Assembly: GCA_963842155.1 (NCBI GenBank)
Contig: CAWJFP010000028.1
Coordinates: forward strand, 1-64,000
Length of the DNA stretch: 64,000 nucleotides
Source: CAWJFP01 sp963842155
GTDB lineage: Bacteria > Pseudomonadota > Alphaproteobacteria > JACZXZ01
Direction of reading: 5' to 3'
Shown here: in pieces, positions 48,351 through 56,770 of the stretch
Numbering within the stretch: position 1 is the first letter of the stretch
How the letters are laid out: the number at the start of each line of letters is the position of its first letter
The notes under the pieces: model-generated
Database searches by the model: none
What the model was told of the DNA's origin: nothing
Seen by the model: only the letters and a program-made list of their open reading frames with translations
Position numbers and translations under genes: made by a program

Positions 48351-49109
48351 CTAGCTATTCGGGCGTTCCAGCATCGCGGCGAAGTCGCCGGCGAAGCGGT
48401 GCGCGTCGCCGGGCCAGCGCGCCGAGAGATAGTTGCCGTCGCGCAGCGCGAAACCGATCTCGCTCCGGCCGGGCGAGTCGCGCGTCAAGCGCGAAGGGCC
48501 GGGGACGAAATCCTCGGGCCGCGCCAGCGCGGCCTTGACCTCGTCCTCCACCGTTAGCTTGTATGTCCGGTAGTAATCGCCGAGATAGAGCGCGGTCAGC
48601 GCCCAGGCGCCGAGCTCCATGCGCTTGGTCAGCGCCGTCGTCTTGCGTCCGTGGAGCACCGATCGGCCGTGATCGCCGCGCGAGCGCGCGGCCAGCAGCA
48701 CGCCATGGCAGATGGCGCCGACCGGCTTGAGGCGCGCGAAGAAACGGCCGACGCTCGCTTGCAGCAGCGCGGACTCCAGATAGGGGCGCATGCCCTTGGC
48801 ATGGCCGCCCGGCAGCAATATCGCGTCGAAATCGCTCTCTTGGATCTCGTCATAGGGAAGCGGCCGATTGAACGCCGCGGATTGCGCCATCAAATCATGG
48901 GCGGCGCGACCGTTCTTGTCCGCTCTTAAGAAGGGCGCGAAGAGGCCGAGCCCTTTCCCGGTCACCATCATGACATCAGCCTCGCCGGGCTTGCCGTCCG
49001 GCGTGGCGAAGACCAGACGATGCCCGCGCTCGCTCAAGATGCGCCAGGGAACGCCGGTCTCGGTCGGATCGAAATCCCGGCTGGGGAGCGGCATCAGCAC
49101 CGTCGCCAT
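48351..49109 (-). CDS. DJ-1/PfpI-family protein (type 1 glutamine amidotransferase-like)
   Basis: 252 residues. The fold is marked by VLMPLPSRDFDPTETGVPWR, FDAILLPGGHAKGMRPYLES and the nucleophile elbow GAICHGVLLAARS with the reactive Cys followed by His, as in Hsp31/DJ-1 glyoxalase-deglycase proteins. The acidic partner is probably in the first segment (Glu in PTETGV). Expected role: detoxification or repair of glycated products; the substrate is unproven. It is the last core gene before the restriction-modification island; its 5' end lies about 100 bases from the island edge. Confidence 0.87.
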   Translation of the reverse strand: MATVLMPLPSRDFDPTETGVPWRILSERGHRLVFATPDGKPGEADVMMVTGKGLGLFAPFLRADKNGRAAHDLMAQSAAFNRPLPYDEIQESDFDAILLPGGHAKGMRPYLESALLQASVGRFFARLKPVGAICHGVLLAARSRGDHGRSVLHGRKTTALTKRMELGAWALTALYLGDYYRTYKLTVEDEVKAALARPEDFVPGPSRLTRDSPGRSEIGFALRDGNYLSARWPGDAHRFAGDFAAMLERPNS

Positions 49110-49201
49110 GGGCGTTTCCTTCCACTTCGAGCGCGTCAGGACGGCAGTCTAGCGCGTCTTCGCCAGTGTCTTGAACGCGACGAACGCTCCCCCGCTCATA
49201 A

Positions 49202-50524
49202 TGGCGGTGGCCAAAGAGGGACTGGATCACCGAGGAGGTTACGGGATGCGGACAGGTTCACTATTGGATTGGCTTTACGGAGAAGCCACGGAAGCAAAAT
49301 AAAGGAGAGCTAAGCGGAATACTTGTCTACACCCGCGGCAAGATTTCTCAAGAAGCGACGTTTTTTGAAATCAGTGGTGGCGTTACTGGTCAACACGGCC
49401 TCCGGTACATGGTAGGCATGGTTAGAGCGGAATGGCTGGACGCAAGCGTTGATGCTCCCGATTACATTGCAACTCCGGAGAGATTCTCATCGCTTGGGAA
49501 AGTCCGCAGGGGGCCGCGTTTAAAGAATGGGGCCAGCGCTTAGTCAGGAAGTATTTGGCGGAGTGGGCTAAAAGACGCACGTCACTTCGGGAAAAACAAA
49601 TCAAGGAAATTAGTCCGAAGATCACGTCTCGCATCGAGCGGCTTGCTCCGTCATATAGAGACGTCGCCTTCCAGTTCATCGACAAGTTTAAATCGGTGGA
49701 GATGGAACCGGGGGAGTTCGAGGATATTCTCTCCTGGTTTCTCGACGCGCTCGAAAACGCGACGTTGCGAAGCATTCTCCAGAAGCTGCGCGAAACGAAG
49801 GTCGGTGACCTACAGCAATTGGACGACCTTCTCTCCCGGATGGAGATCAGAAATTGCGGTTACGCTCCTTCAAATTATTGACGGCAACTTGGCCGCGATT
49901 GAGACCCTCGAAAAGATGCACCAGCAAGACGCAAAGGAACGCGGCGTCCTTTCGAAGCACCTCGAAAAGAATCCCTGGCTCATCGAGCCGACATGGATGC
50001 TCAACAAGACGGAAGGTCGGATCGCTACCTGGATCAGGGAGAAGTTCGGGCTAGAAGAAACGGGACAGGCTGACGACAATAAGCGGGTTGACTTCTTCTG
50101 CGTTGCCGTTGGAGGAACACTGCACATTGTCGAAATCAAGCGGGGGAAATATATCGCCAAAGTGAAGGACTTCACTCAAGCCGACAGGTACCGCAAGTAC
50201 GTGGAAACACGCTTTCAGGAGCTCACGGACCCTAAAGCGATTAGGTACGCTTATGTCCAGAGTCATCTCATTTCCGCGCGGTTGCATGGAGACGCACAAA
50301 GCACGAAGGAAGCATTCGCCAGGCAAGGCTGGGTCTTTTTCACAACATGGGACGACCTGATTGAACGGTCAAAGCAGAGCCATTACCAATACAGGCAGAT
50401 TCTTCAAGCAACCGCCGAAGAGCAGAACGGAGCGAGCTTTGCAGAAAAAAAGCCGCGCGGGATTGACGTTCCGCCGGAGACGGGGGCAGGAAAGACGCGC
50501 CGTACCAAGGCCAAGCGCGGCTAA
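49202..50524 (+). pseudogene. Remnant of a MORC/MutL-like GHKL ATPase with C-terminal PD-(D/E)XK nuclease domain
   Basis: The readable frame starts only after an in-frame stop at 49,199-49,201 and at once shows late-S5/transducer-like text: VHYWIGFTEKPRKQNKGELS, GILVYTRGKISQEATFFEIS and GGVTGQHGLRYMVGMVRAEW. Frame changes near 49,473 and 49,857 link it to a long helical middle (EWAKRRTSLREKQIKEISPK) and to a C-terminal domain with LEKNPWLIEPTW, then D-x-x-F...VEIKRGKYIAK, the PD-(D/E)XK pattern. The N-terminal ATP-binding domain (N, G1, G2 boxes) is absent. Proteins of this build were described with DNA methylases and Vsr by Iyer, Abhiman and Aravind as MutL/MORC-type restriction-modification ATPases. 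Codon use and GC are lower than neighbours. Non-functional as sequenced. Confidence 0.78.
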
Positions 50525-50538
50525 TAAAGACGAAAGCG

Positions 50539-51624
50539 ATGAAAGCAGAAAAGCCGATAGCAATCGACCTCTTCGCCGGATGCGGCGGCCTCACTAGAGG
50601 ACTCCGTGATGCCGGATTTTGCGTCGCAGCGGCGGTGGAGATTGATCCCATCGCGGCACGCACCTACATGTGGCACAACCGCCGCACGCGTTTGTTCGAG
50701 AAGGACATACTCGAGGTGTCGGCGGACGAGCTTCTGAGTGCCACCGGGGGGAAGCGCGTTTCTCTCCTAGCTGGTTGCGCGCCGTGCCAAGGGTTCTGTT
50801 CCTTGACGTCGAAGTACAAACGGGAGGATCCGCGCAACGAGCTTCTGCTTGTCATGGCCGAGTTCATCAAGCAAATGCAGCCCGAAGCCGTCATGATGGA
50901 GAACGTTCCCGGTCTTCGGGATCGTGGGAAGCCAATTTTTGACAAGTTTCTGAATGTCCTTCGCGACCTCGGATACGAGTTTGATTGGAGGATTGAGCAA
51001 ATGGCAAACTTTGGGGTGCCACAGTCGCGTCGGCGATTGGTGCTCCTTGCCGGGCGTGGCTTTAAGCTGACGTTCCCCTCGCCCACGCACGCCCGGTATC
51101 CAAAACCGAAGTCCGGGTTGGAACCATGGAAGACGGTTCGAATGGCTATCGGCCACATGGGGGCGCCGAAGACATTTGTCCCAGCTCGACGGAACGATGG
51201 GCTCGACGCGCAAAATTGGCACGTGGTTCGTAACCTTCAACCGCAAACCAAGGCGCGCCTAAAGGCAGCTCGGCCGGGACAAACTTGGCTAAAGCTGAAA
51301 GAGTTCCTTCGGCCAGAATGCCATCAAGGCGATTACAACGGATTTACGAACGTTTACGGCAGGATGGCATGGGACCAAGCCGCTCCGACGATCACAGGCG
51401 GCTGTACCACACCGTGCAAGGGCAGGTTCGGGCACCCGGATTTGCGGCGATATACTATATCTGTCCGGGAAGCCGCACTCCTTCAAACCTTCCCCGAGAA
51501 TTTTCGATTCATGACCAACCAGATGGACGCCGTGTGCAACATCATTGGGAATGCAGTCCCTCCGCTATACGCGAAGCTTGTAGGGCAAACGGTCTTAGCA
51601 ACACTGGCCTCCCGCGCGTCCTGA
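50539..51624 (+). CDS. DNA (cytosine-5-)-methyltransferase
   Basis: 361 residues, all ten C5-methylase motifs traceable: I DLFAGCGGLTRG (SAM binding), IV LLAGCAPCQGF with catalytic Cys83, VI MMENVPG (E121-N122-V), VIII NFGVPQSRRRLVL, the target-recognition stretch at about 175-285, IX and X with REAALLQTFPENFRF and NIIGNAVPPLYAKLV. Modifies a cytosine within a recognition sequence that cannot be read from the protein. The start (ATG 50,539) lies 14 bases after the ATPase/nuclease stop; vsr follows after 11 bases, so one transcript. Intact. Confidence 0.95.
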   Translation: MKAEKPIAIDLFAGCGGLTRGLRDAGFCVAAAVEIDPIAARTYMWHNRRTRLFEKDILEVSADELLSATGGKRVSLLAGCAPCQGFCSLTSKYKREDPRNELLLVMAEFIKQMQPEAVMMENVPGLRDRGKPIFDKFLNVLRDLGYEFDWRIEQMANFGVPQSRRRLVLLAGRGFKLTFPSPTHARYPKPKSGLEPWKTVRMAIGHMGAPKTFVPARRNDGLDAQNWHVVRNLQPQTKARLKAARPGQTWLKLKEFLRPECHQGDYNGFTNVYGRMAWDQAAPTITGGCTTPCKGRFGHPDLRRYTISVREAALLQTFPENFRFMTNQMDAVCNIIGNAVPPLYAKLVGQTVLATLASRAS

Positions 51625-51635
51625 CAGGGTAACGC

Positions 51636-52103
51636 ATGAGTCGATGGCCTGGAGACGCAGAGAGGGAAAGGACCACCTTCGGCGGTCTCTCCCGTGGCCG
51701 GCTGATGGCCAGAGTTCGCAGCAAGAAAAACAAAACAACCGAGCAACGGCTTGTTTCTCTGCTGCGATGGGCGCGCATAACTGGTTGGCGACGGCACCGG
51801 CCTTTGCCAGGGCGACCGGACTTCGTTTGGCCGGTGATGAAGGTCGCGGTTTTCGTTGATGGATGCTTTTGGCACGGCCACGATTGCGGCAAGAACGTGA
51901 CCCCAAAAACTAACGCCGAAGCGTGGCGCGACAAGATTAGTCGAAATAAAGCCAGGGATAGCCGCGTAAGCAAACTCTTGCGGCAACGCGGGTGGGGTGT
52001 CGTGCGCGTCTGGGAGTGCCAGCTGTCGAAACATCCAAATCGCTGTGTGTCCAAGATTCGAAGGGCGATGCGATCATCGGAAAGCATGCTTCGGCGGGGG
52101 TAG
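51636..52103 (+). CDS. vsr: Very short patch repair (Vsr-like) endonuclease
   Basis: 155 residues. The Vsr core is intact: MARVRSKKNKTTEQRLVSLL, GRPDFVWPVMKVAVFVDGCF with catalytic Asp62, WHGHDCGKNVTPKT carrying the His/Cys zinc-site residues, AEAWRDKISRNKARD and GWGVVRVWECQL. Vsr nicks at T:G mismatches formed by deamination of 5-methylcytosine; in MORC/MutL-type cassettes related Vsr proteins may instead serve as the restriction nuclease. It ends the three-gene island, 26 bases before the convergent methyltransferase gene. Confidence 0.92.
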   Translation: MSRWPGDAERERTTFGGLSRGRLMARVRSKKNKTTEQRLVSLLRWARITGWRRHRPLPGRPDFVWPVMKVAVFVDGCFWHGHDCGKNVTPKTNAEAWRDKISRNKARDSRVSKLLRQRGWGVVRVWECQLSKHPNRCVSKIRRAMRSSESMLRRG

Positions 52104-52129
52104 CAGAACCTCCTGTTTTCGTGGAGCCC

Positions 52130-52726
52130 TCACCCCTTCCCCATCCGATAGACCACAGCCTCGCGGGCATCGCGGTCCTCGAGCTCGCGGGTCGTCGGCA
52201 CCATGTAGCGCGCGAGCTCGACGAGGCCCGATTTCGGCAGATAGGCGCGGCCGGGATCGGCGAGCAGCACCTCGACCCCGCTGGCGGCGAGGCGCGCGAG
52301 CCAGGCCGCGGCGCGCTCCGCCATCGGCCGCTCGTAGCAAACGTCGCCGGCGAGAACGAGGTCCCAGCCGCGGTCGCCGCCTTCCGTCACGTCCTCGGCA
52401 AGAAGATCGAGCGTCACGTCGTTCGCTTGCGCGTTGAGGGCGAGGGCCGCCAGCGCCAGCGGATCGAGCTCGCTTGCCGCGACGGAGGCGGCACCCGCCT
52501 TGGCGGCGGCGATGCCGGCGACGCCAGAGCCCGCGGCGAAGTCGAGGAGCCGCCGGCCGCGCGCGAGCGAGGGATGATCGAGCAGATGGCGCGCCAGCGC
52601 CTGGCCTCCCACCCACGCGAAGGCCCAATAAGGCGGCGGCAGGCCGCTCTGCTCAAGCGATGCCTCGGTCGCGAGCCAGAGCGGCGTCAGCTCGGTCGCG
52701 AGATGGAGCCTGAGCTCGGGCAGCAA
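52130..52726 (-). CDS. ETFB-type lysine methyltransferase-like (METTL20/PrmA-like) SAM-dependent methyltransferase
   Basis: 198 residues from the first TTG. Rossmann motif I LLDFAAGSGVAGIAAAKAGA, the post-I acidic Glu/Asp in AASELDPLA, motif GDVCYERPMAERAAAWL and an N-terminal WAFAWVGGQALARHLLDHPS. The WAFAW-GGQ-LARYLLD pattern is that of bacterial homologues of the human electron-transfer-flavoprotein lysine methyltransferase. The conserved N-terminus (AAFIRANTALVSPPLLPELR) continues in frame upstream of the TTG to the ubiA stop without any ATG, GTG or TTG, so the true start is either a non-standard codon or hidden by an indel. Confidence 0.82.
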   Translation of the reverse strand: MLPELRLHLATELTPLWLATEASLEQSGLPPPYWAFAWVGGQALARHLLDHPSLARGRRLLDFAAGSGVAGIAAAKAGAASVAASELDPLALAALALNAQANDVTLDLLAEDVTEGGDRGWDLVLAGDVCYERPMAERAAAWLARLAASGVEVLLADPGRAYLPKSGLVELARYMVPTTRELEDRDAREAVVYRMGKG

Positions 52727-52786
52727 GGGCGGGGAGACGAGCGCCGTGTTGGCGCGGATGAAGGCGGCAGCGATCGCCGCCCTCGC

Positions 52787-53737
52787 TCACGATGTCCCGA
52801 TCGCGCGCGCCGCGGCGATGCCGGCGAGGATGAGCCAGGCGAAGAGGCGGTTCGACTTGAACTTGGCGAGGCAATCGTCGGGGTCGCCGAGATCGAGCGT
52901 GCTCACCTGCCAGAAGAGCTGCACCGCGCCTAGCGCCAGGCCGAGCTGATAAGGCCAGGCGAGATCGAGCGCGCGCCCGACGGCGGCGAGCAGCAGCAGC
53001 GAAGCGGCGTAGAAGCCGTAGAGCCAAGGCTTGGAGCGCTGGCCGAATTTGAGCGCGGTCGATTTCACGCCGATGAGCGCGTCGTCCTCCTTGTCCTGAT
53101 GGGCGTAGATCGTGTCGTAGCCCAGGGTCCAGGCGATGCCGGCGAGATAGAGCAGCAGGGGTGCCGGCGCGAGGGCGCCCTTGACGGCGGCCCAGCCGAG
53201 CAGCGCGCCCCAGTTGAAAGCGAGGCCGAGCCCGATCTGCGGCCAATAGGTCACGCGCTTGAGCAGCGGATAGACCAGCACGACGAGCAGCGAGGCGGCG
53301 CCGAGCGCGATCGCGAAGCGGTTGAAGCAAGCGAGGATGGCGAGCCCGGCGAGGCATTGCAGCGCCAGGAAGATGAAGGCCTGGCGCAGGCTGACCTGCC
53401 CGCTCGGCAAAGGCCGCGTGCGCGTGCGCGCCACCTTGGCGTCGAACTCGCGGTCGGTGATGTCGTTCCAGGTGCAGCCGGCGCCGCGCATGATGAGCGC
53501 GCCGAGCGCGAAGGCCGGGAAGAAAGCGAGATCGCGCCAGCTCTCATAAGCGAGCGCCAGGCTCCACCAGCAGGGGAAGAGCAGCAGCCATGTGCCGATC
53601 GGCCGGTCGAGCCGCATGAGCCGCGCATAGGGGCGCGCGGCGCGCGGCAGATAATGATCGACCCAGTCGCCGCCGAAAATGTCGGTGCCGTCGTCCGCTA
53701 GCGCTTTGGGGCCCAGGGTTTTGGGATGGGAGGCCAT
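52787..53737 (-). CDS. ubiA: 4-hydroxybenzoate polyprenyltransferase
   Basis: 316-residue membrane prenyltransferase of ubiquinone synthesis; attaches the polyprenyl tail to 4-hydroxybenzoate. The two Asp-rich motifs are NDITDREFD (N/DxxxD type) and YDTIYAHQDKEDD. Nine or so membrane spans are visible, e.g. GTWLLLFPCWWSLALAY, FIFLALQCLAGLAILACF. The N-terminus (about 30 residues before the first span) is typical of alphaproteobacteria. Its stop immediately precedes the methyltransferase reading frame. Divergent from rsmE. Confidence 0.95.
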   Translation of the reverse strand: MASHPKTLGPKALADDGTDIFGGDWVDHYLPRAARPYARLMRLDRPIGTWLLLFPCWWSLALAYESWRDLAFFPAFALGALIMRGAGCTWNDITDREFDAKVARTRTRPLPSGQVSLRQAFIFLALQCLAGLAILACFNRFAIALGAASLLVVLVYPLLKRVTYWPQIGLGLAFNWGALLGWAAVKGALAPAPLLLYLAGIAWTLGYDTIYAHQDKEDDALIGVKSTALKFGQRSKPWLYGFYAASLLLLAAVGRALDLAWPYQLGLALGAVQLFWQVSTLDLGDPDDCLAKFKSNRLFAWLILAGIAAARAIGTS

Positions 53738-53806
53738 GGGTTATCTTGCACCGCGGATGCGTCGTTTCTCAAGCATGGACACCGCTGTTAATGCAAACCA
53801 TCGATC

Positions 53807-53910
53807 GTCATGCCCGGCCCTGTGCCGGGCATCCATGTCTTTCCTTCGCCGGCAATCAAGTCGTGGATGGCCGGCCGATTCCATTTTATGGAATTTGGGG
53901 CCGGCCATGA
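53807..53910. repeat. Composite extragenic palindrome (GTCATGCCCGGC family)
   Basis: In the divergent ubiA-rsmE gap: ATGCCCGGC (53,810-53,818) pairs with GCCGGGCAT (53,824-53,832), then ATGGCCGG (53,867-53,874) with CCGGCCAT (53,901-53,908), enclosing ATTCCAT/ATGGAAT. This matches the widely dispersed GTCATGxCCGGxxTTGTxCCGGxCAT repeats of rhizobial and related genomes. Confidence 0.7.
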
Positions 53911-53965
53911 CGGGCTCGGCTTTCGAAAGGGCCTCGAGGCCCGCTCTCGACGATCGCAGCAGCTT

Positions 53966-54724
53966 ATGAACGATAGGCACGAAAAAGCGGCGCGGATCAG
54001 GCTCCATGTCGAGGCGGCTTTGGCGGCGGGCGCGGAGGTGGCGCTCGCGCCGCCGCAGGCGCATTATCTCGGCCGCGTGATGCGGCTCGGGCCGGGTGCG
54101 TTGTTGCTGCTCTTCAACGGCCGCGACGGCGAATGGCAGGCGCGGCTCGAGTCGATCGGCAAGAGCAAGGCCGCGGCTCGGGTCGAGCGCAAGGTTCGCG
54201 CGCAAGAGCCCGAGCCCGATCTCTGGCTCGTCTTCGCGCCGATTAAGCGCACGCCCATCGATTATCTGGCGCAGAAGGCGACCGAGCTGGGCGTCTCGGC
54301 GCTCTGGCCCATCTTCACGCGCCATAGCGTGGTCGCGCGCGTGAACGAGGCGCGGCTGCGCGCCAATTTGATCGAGGCGGCGGAGCAATGCGGGCGCCTT
54401 TCCGTGCCCGCTCTCATCGGGCCGGCGCGGCTCGCCGACGCGCTCGCGCGATGGCCCGCCGAGCGGCGCCTGCTGCTCTGCGACGAGACCGGGCGAGGCG
54501 AGCCCATCGCGGCCGTGCTTGCGCGGCTCGGCTCCTCGCCCGGTGCCGCGGCCTTCATGATCGGGCCCGAAGGCGGCTTCGCCCCGGCCGAGCTTGACGC
54601 TTTGCGAAAGCTACCCAATTGTACAGCGGTCGGCTTGGGGCCTCGCCTGCTGCGGGCCGATACCGCCGCGCTCTCCGCCTTGGCCTGCTGGCAAGCCCTT
54701 GCCGGCGATTGGCGCGCCCGATAA
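53966..54724 (+). CDS. rsmE: 16S rRNA (uracil(1498)-N(3))-methyltransferase
   Basis: 252-residue SPOUT-class methyltransferase that methylates U1498 of 16S rRNA. Typical segments are an N-terminal PUA-like part (ALAPPQAHYLGRVMRLGPGA), LVFAPIKRTPIDYLAQKATE (catalytic helix region), AAFMIGPEGGFAPAELDALR (SAM-binding GPEGGF), and the knot-forming VGLGPRLLRADTAALSALAC. ATG at 53,966 is the family-like start; a longer in-frame extension would run through the palindromic repeat. The glutamate-cysteine ligase gene follows after 51 bases. Confidence 0.95.
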   Translation: MNDRHEKAARIRLHVEAALAAGAEVALAPPQAHYLGRVMRLGPGALLLLFNGRDGEWQARLESIGKSKAAARVERKVRAQEPEPDLWLVFAPIKRTPIDYLAQKATELGVSALWPIFTRHSVVARVNEARLRANLIEAAEQCGRLSVPALIGPARLADALARWPAERRLLLCDETGRGEPIAAVLARLGSSPGAAAFMIGPEGGFAPAELDALRKLPNCTAVGLGPRLLRADTAALSALACWQALAGDWRAR

Positions 54725-54775
54725 GCAACGCGTCCTGCTGAGCCGCCCGTCCCTCGTTTCACAGAAAAGGCATCC

Positions 54776-56143
54776 ATGTCCGGTCCGCCCAAAGCCAGCG
54801 GTGAGCTTATCGAGAGCAAGAGCCAGCTGGTCGAGTATTTCGCGGCCGGCTGCAAGCCCAAGAGCGAATGGCGCATCGGCACCGAGCACGAGAAGTTCGT
54901 CTTCCACCGCGATACGCTGGCGTCGCTCTCCTACGACGAGCCGGGCGGCATCCGCGCCATCCTCGAAGGCTTGCGCGACCGTTTCGGCTGGAAGCCCATC
55001 CTCGAGGCGGGCAACATCATCGGCCTCGAGAAGGCCGGCTGCGGCATCTCGCTCGAGCCGGGCGGGCAGCTCGAGCTCGCCGGCGCCGCGGTCAGGAGCC
55101 TGCACGAGACCTGCGCCGAGGTGCATCAGCATCTCCACGAATGCAAGCTGCTGGGCGACGAGCTCGGCTTCGGCCTGCTCGGCATCGGCTTCCACCCCAA
55201 GGCGCGGCGCGAGGACATTCCCTGGATGCCCAAGGCGCGCTACCGCATCATGCGCGACTACATGCCGAAGCGCGGGCGGCTCGGCCTCGACATGATGCTG
55301 CGCACCTGCACCGTGCAGGTCAATCTCGACTTCGCGTCGGAGGCCGACATGGTCGAGAAATACCGCGTGAGCCTCGCCCTCCAGCCCCTCGCCACCGCGC
55401 TCTTCGCCAACTCGCCCTTCACCGAAGGCAAGCCCAACGGCTTCCGCTCCTACCGCAGCCAGGTCTGGACCGATACCGACCCCGACCGCAGCGGCGTGCC
55501 GCCCTTCGTCTTCGAGCCCGGCATGGGCTTCGAGCGCTATGCCGACTACCTGCTCGACATGCCGATGTATTTCGTCTACCGCGACGGCCGCTATATCGAC
55601 GCGAGCGGCCAATCCTTCCGCGACTTCATGGCGGGGAGGCTGCCGGCCTTGCCGGGCGAGCGCCCCACCACGGGCGACTGGGCCGACCATATGACGACCG
55701 CTTTCCCCGAAGTGCGGCTCAAGCGCTTCCTCGAGATGCGCGGCGCGGACGGCGGGCCCTGGCGCAGCCTCTGCGCGCTGCCGGCCTTCTGGGTCGGGCT
55801 GCTCTATGACGAGGACACGCTGGGCGAAGCGGCGCGGCTCGTCGCCGGCTGGACGCAAGAGGACCATGCCTACCTGCGCCGCGAGGTGCCGCGGGGCGCG
55901 CTCAAGACGCCCTTCAAGGGTCGCGATCTCCGCGCGCTCGCGCTCGAGGTGCTCGCCCTCGCCGAGGCGGGCCTGAAGCGCCGCGCGCTCAAGGACACGT
56001 TCAATTCCGACAAGAGCCCCTTCCTCGACGTGCTGTGGGAGATCGCGCGCTCGGGCCGCACGCCCGCCGATGGGCTGCTCGAGGCCTATGAGCGGCGTTG
56101 GAGCGGATCGGTCGACCCGATCTTCCGCGAATATGCCTATTGA
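54776..56143 (+). CDS. gshA: Glutamate-cysteine ligase (plant/alphaproteobacterial type)
   Basis: 455 residues of the GCS2 family. Makes gamma-glutamylcysteine, the first step of glutathione synthesis. Marks: IGTEHEKFVFHRD near residue 40, CGISLEPGGQLELAGAAVRS, LGIGFHPKARREDIPWMPKA, LRTCTVQVNLDFASEADMVE and FRSYRSQVWTDTDPDRSGVP, all typical of the single-domain plant-like class found in alphaproteobacteria. The gshB partner is not in this window. The neighbourhood ubiA - rsmE - gshA is common in Rhodospirillales. ATG at 54,776 after a short gap. Confidence 0.93.
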   Translation: MSGPPKASGELIESKSQLVEYFAAGCKPKSEWRIGTEHEKFVFHRDTLASLSYDEPGGIRAILEGLRDRFGWKPILEAGNIIGLEKAGCGISLEPGGQLELAGAAVRSLHETCAEVHQHLHECKLLGDELGFGLLGIGFHPKARREDIPWMPKARYRIMRDYMPKRGRLGLDMMLRTCTVQVNLDFASEADMVEKYRVSLALQPLATALFANSPFTEGKPNGFRSYRSQVWTDTDPDRSGVPPFVFEPGMGFERYADYLLDMPMYFVYRDGRYIDASGQSFRDFMAGRLPALPGERPTTGDWADHMTTAFPEVRLKRFLEMRGADGGPWRSLCALPAFWVGLLYDEDTLGEAARLVAGWTQEDHAYLRREVPRGALKTPFKGRDLRALALEVLALAEAGLKRRALKDTFNSDKSPFLDVLWEIARSGRTPADGLLEAYERRWSGSVDPIFREYAY

Positions 56144-56194
56144 GGGGAAGGCCCCCGGATCGGGTTGATCCGCCACATGCGGGAGGAGCGAGCG

Positions 56195-56758
56195 ATGAGC
56201 GAGGGGAAGACAGCGATCCAGGTCCTTGGCATTTGCGGCAGCCTGCGCAAGGGCTCCTTCAACCGCATGCTGCTCAACACCGCGATCGAGCTCAAGCCGC
56301 CGAGCGTGCTCATCGAGACCTTCGATATCGCGCCCATCCCGCCCTACAACGAGGATATCCGCCAGGCCGGCTTCCCGCCGGCGGTGCAGCAGTTCCGCGA
56401 CCGGATCAAGGCGGCGGACGCGCTCCTCTTCGTGACGCCGGAATATAACTACTCGGTCCCGGGCGTGCTCAAGAACGCGATCGACTGGGCCTCGCGCCCG
56501 CCCGACCAGCCCTTCAACGGCAAACCGGTCGCGATGGCCGGCGCCTCGGGCGGCAATTCCGGCACCATGCGCGCGCAGTATCACCTGCGGCAGAGCTGCG
56601 TCTTCCTCAACATGTTTCCGCTCAACAAGCCCGAGGTCTTCGTCGCCCAGGCGCAGAGCAAGTTCGACGCGAGCGGCAGATTGATCGACGAGCCGACGCG
56701 GGGCTTTGTCAAGGACCTGGTCGCCGCCCTCGAGGCCTGGGCGCGCAAGCTCGGCTGA
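56195..56758 (+). CDS. NADPH-dependent FMN reductase (quinone oxidoreductase type)
   Basis: 187-residue flavodoxin-like reductase. The FMN phosphate loop is LGICGSLRKGSFNRMLLNTA, and LLFVTPEYNYSVPGVLKNAI is the diagnostic isoalloxazine-binding motif of the SsuE/ChrR/YieF family. ATG at 56,195 is preferred: GGGAGGAG lies seven bases upstream, and two in-frame earlier ATGs lack it. Reduces quinones, chromate or azo compounds in vitro in related enzymes; the physiological role here is probably two-electron quinone reduction. Convergent with the lipid-kinase gene. Confidence 0.9.
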   Translation: MSEGKTAIQVLGICGSLRKGSFNRMLLNTAIELKPPSVLIETFDIAPIPPYNEDIRQAGFPPAVQQFRDRIKAADALLFVTPEYNYSVPGVLKNAIDWASRPPDQPFNGKPVAMAGASGGNSGTMRAQYHLRQSCVFLNMFPLNKPEVFVAQAQSKFDASGRLIDEPTRGFVKDLVAALEAWARKLG

Positions 56759-56770
56759 CGGCGCGCGAGC

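Noticed and set aside
49200..49900. Reading the two overlapping frames as two separate small genes
   Set aside because: The conserved text passes smoothly from one frame to the other at about 49,473 and 49,857, as one broken protein would.
54611..56584. A 657-codon minus-strand frame opposite glutamate-cysteine ligase
   Set aside because: Shadow frame; lacks any recognisable fold and covers three good plus-strand genes.
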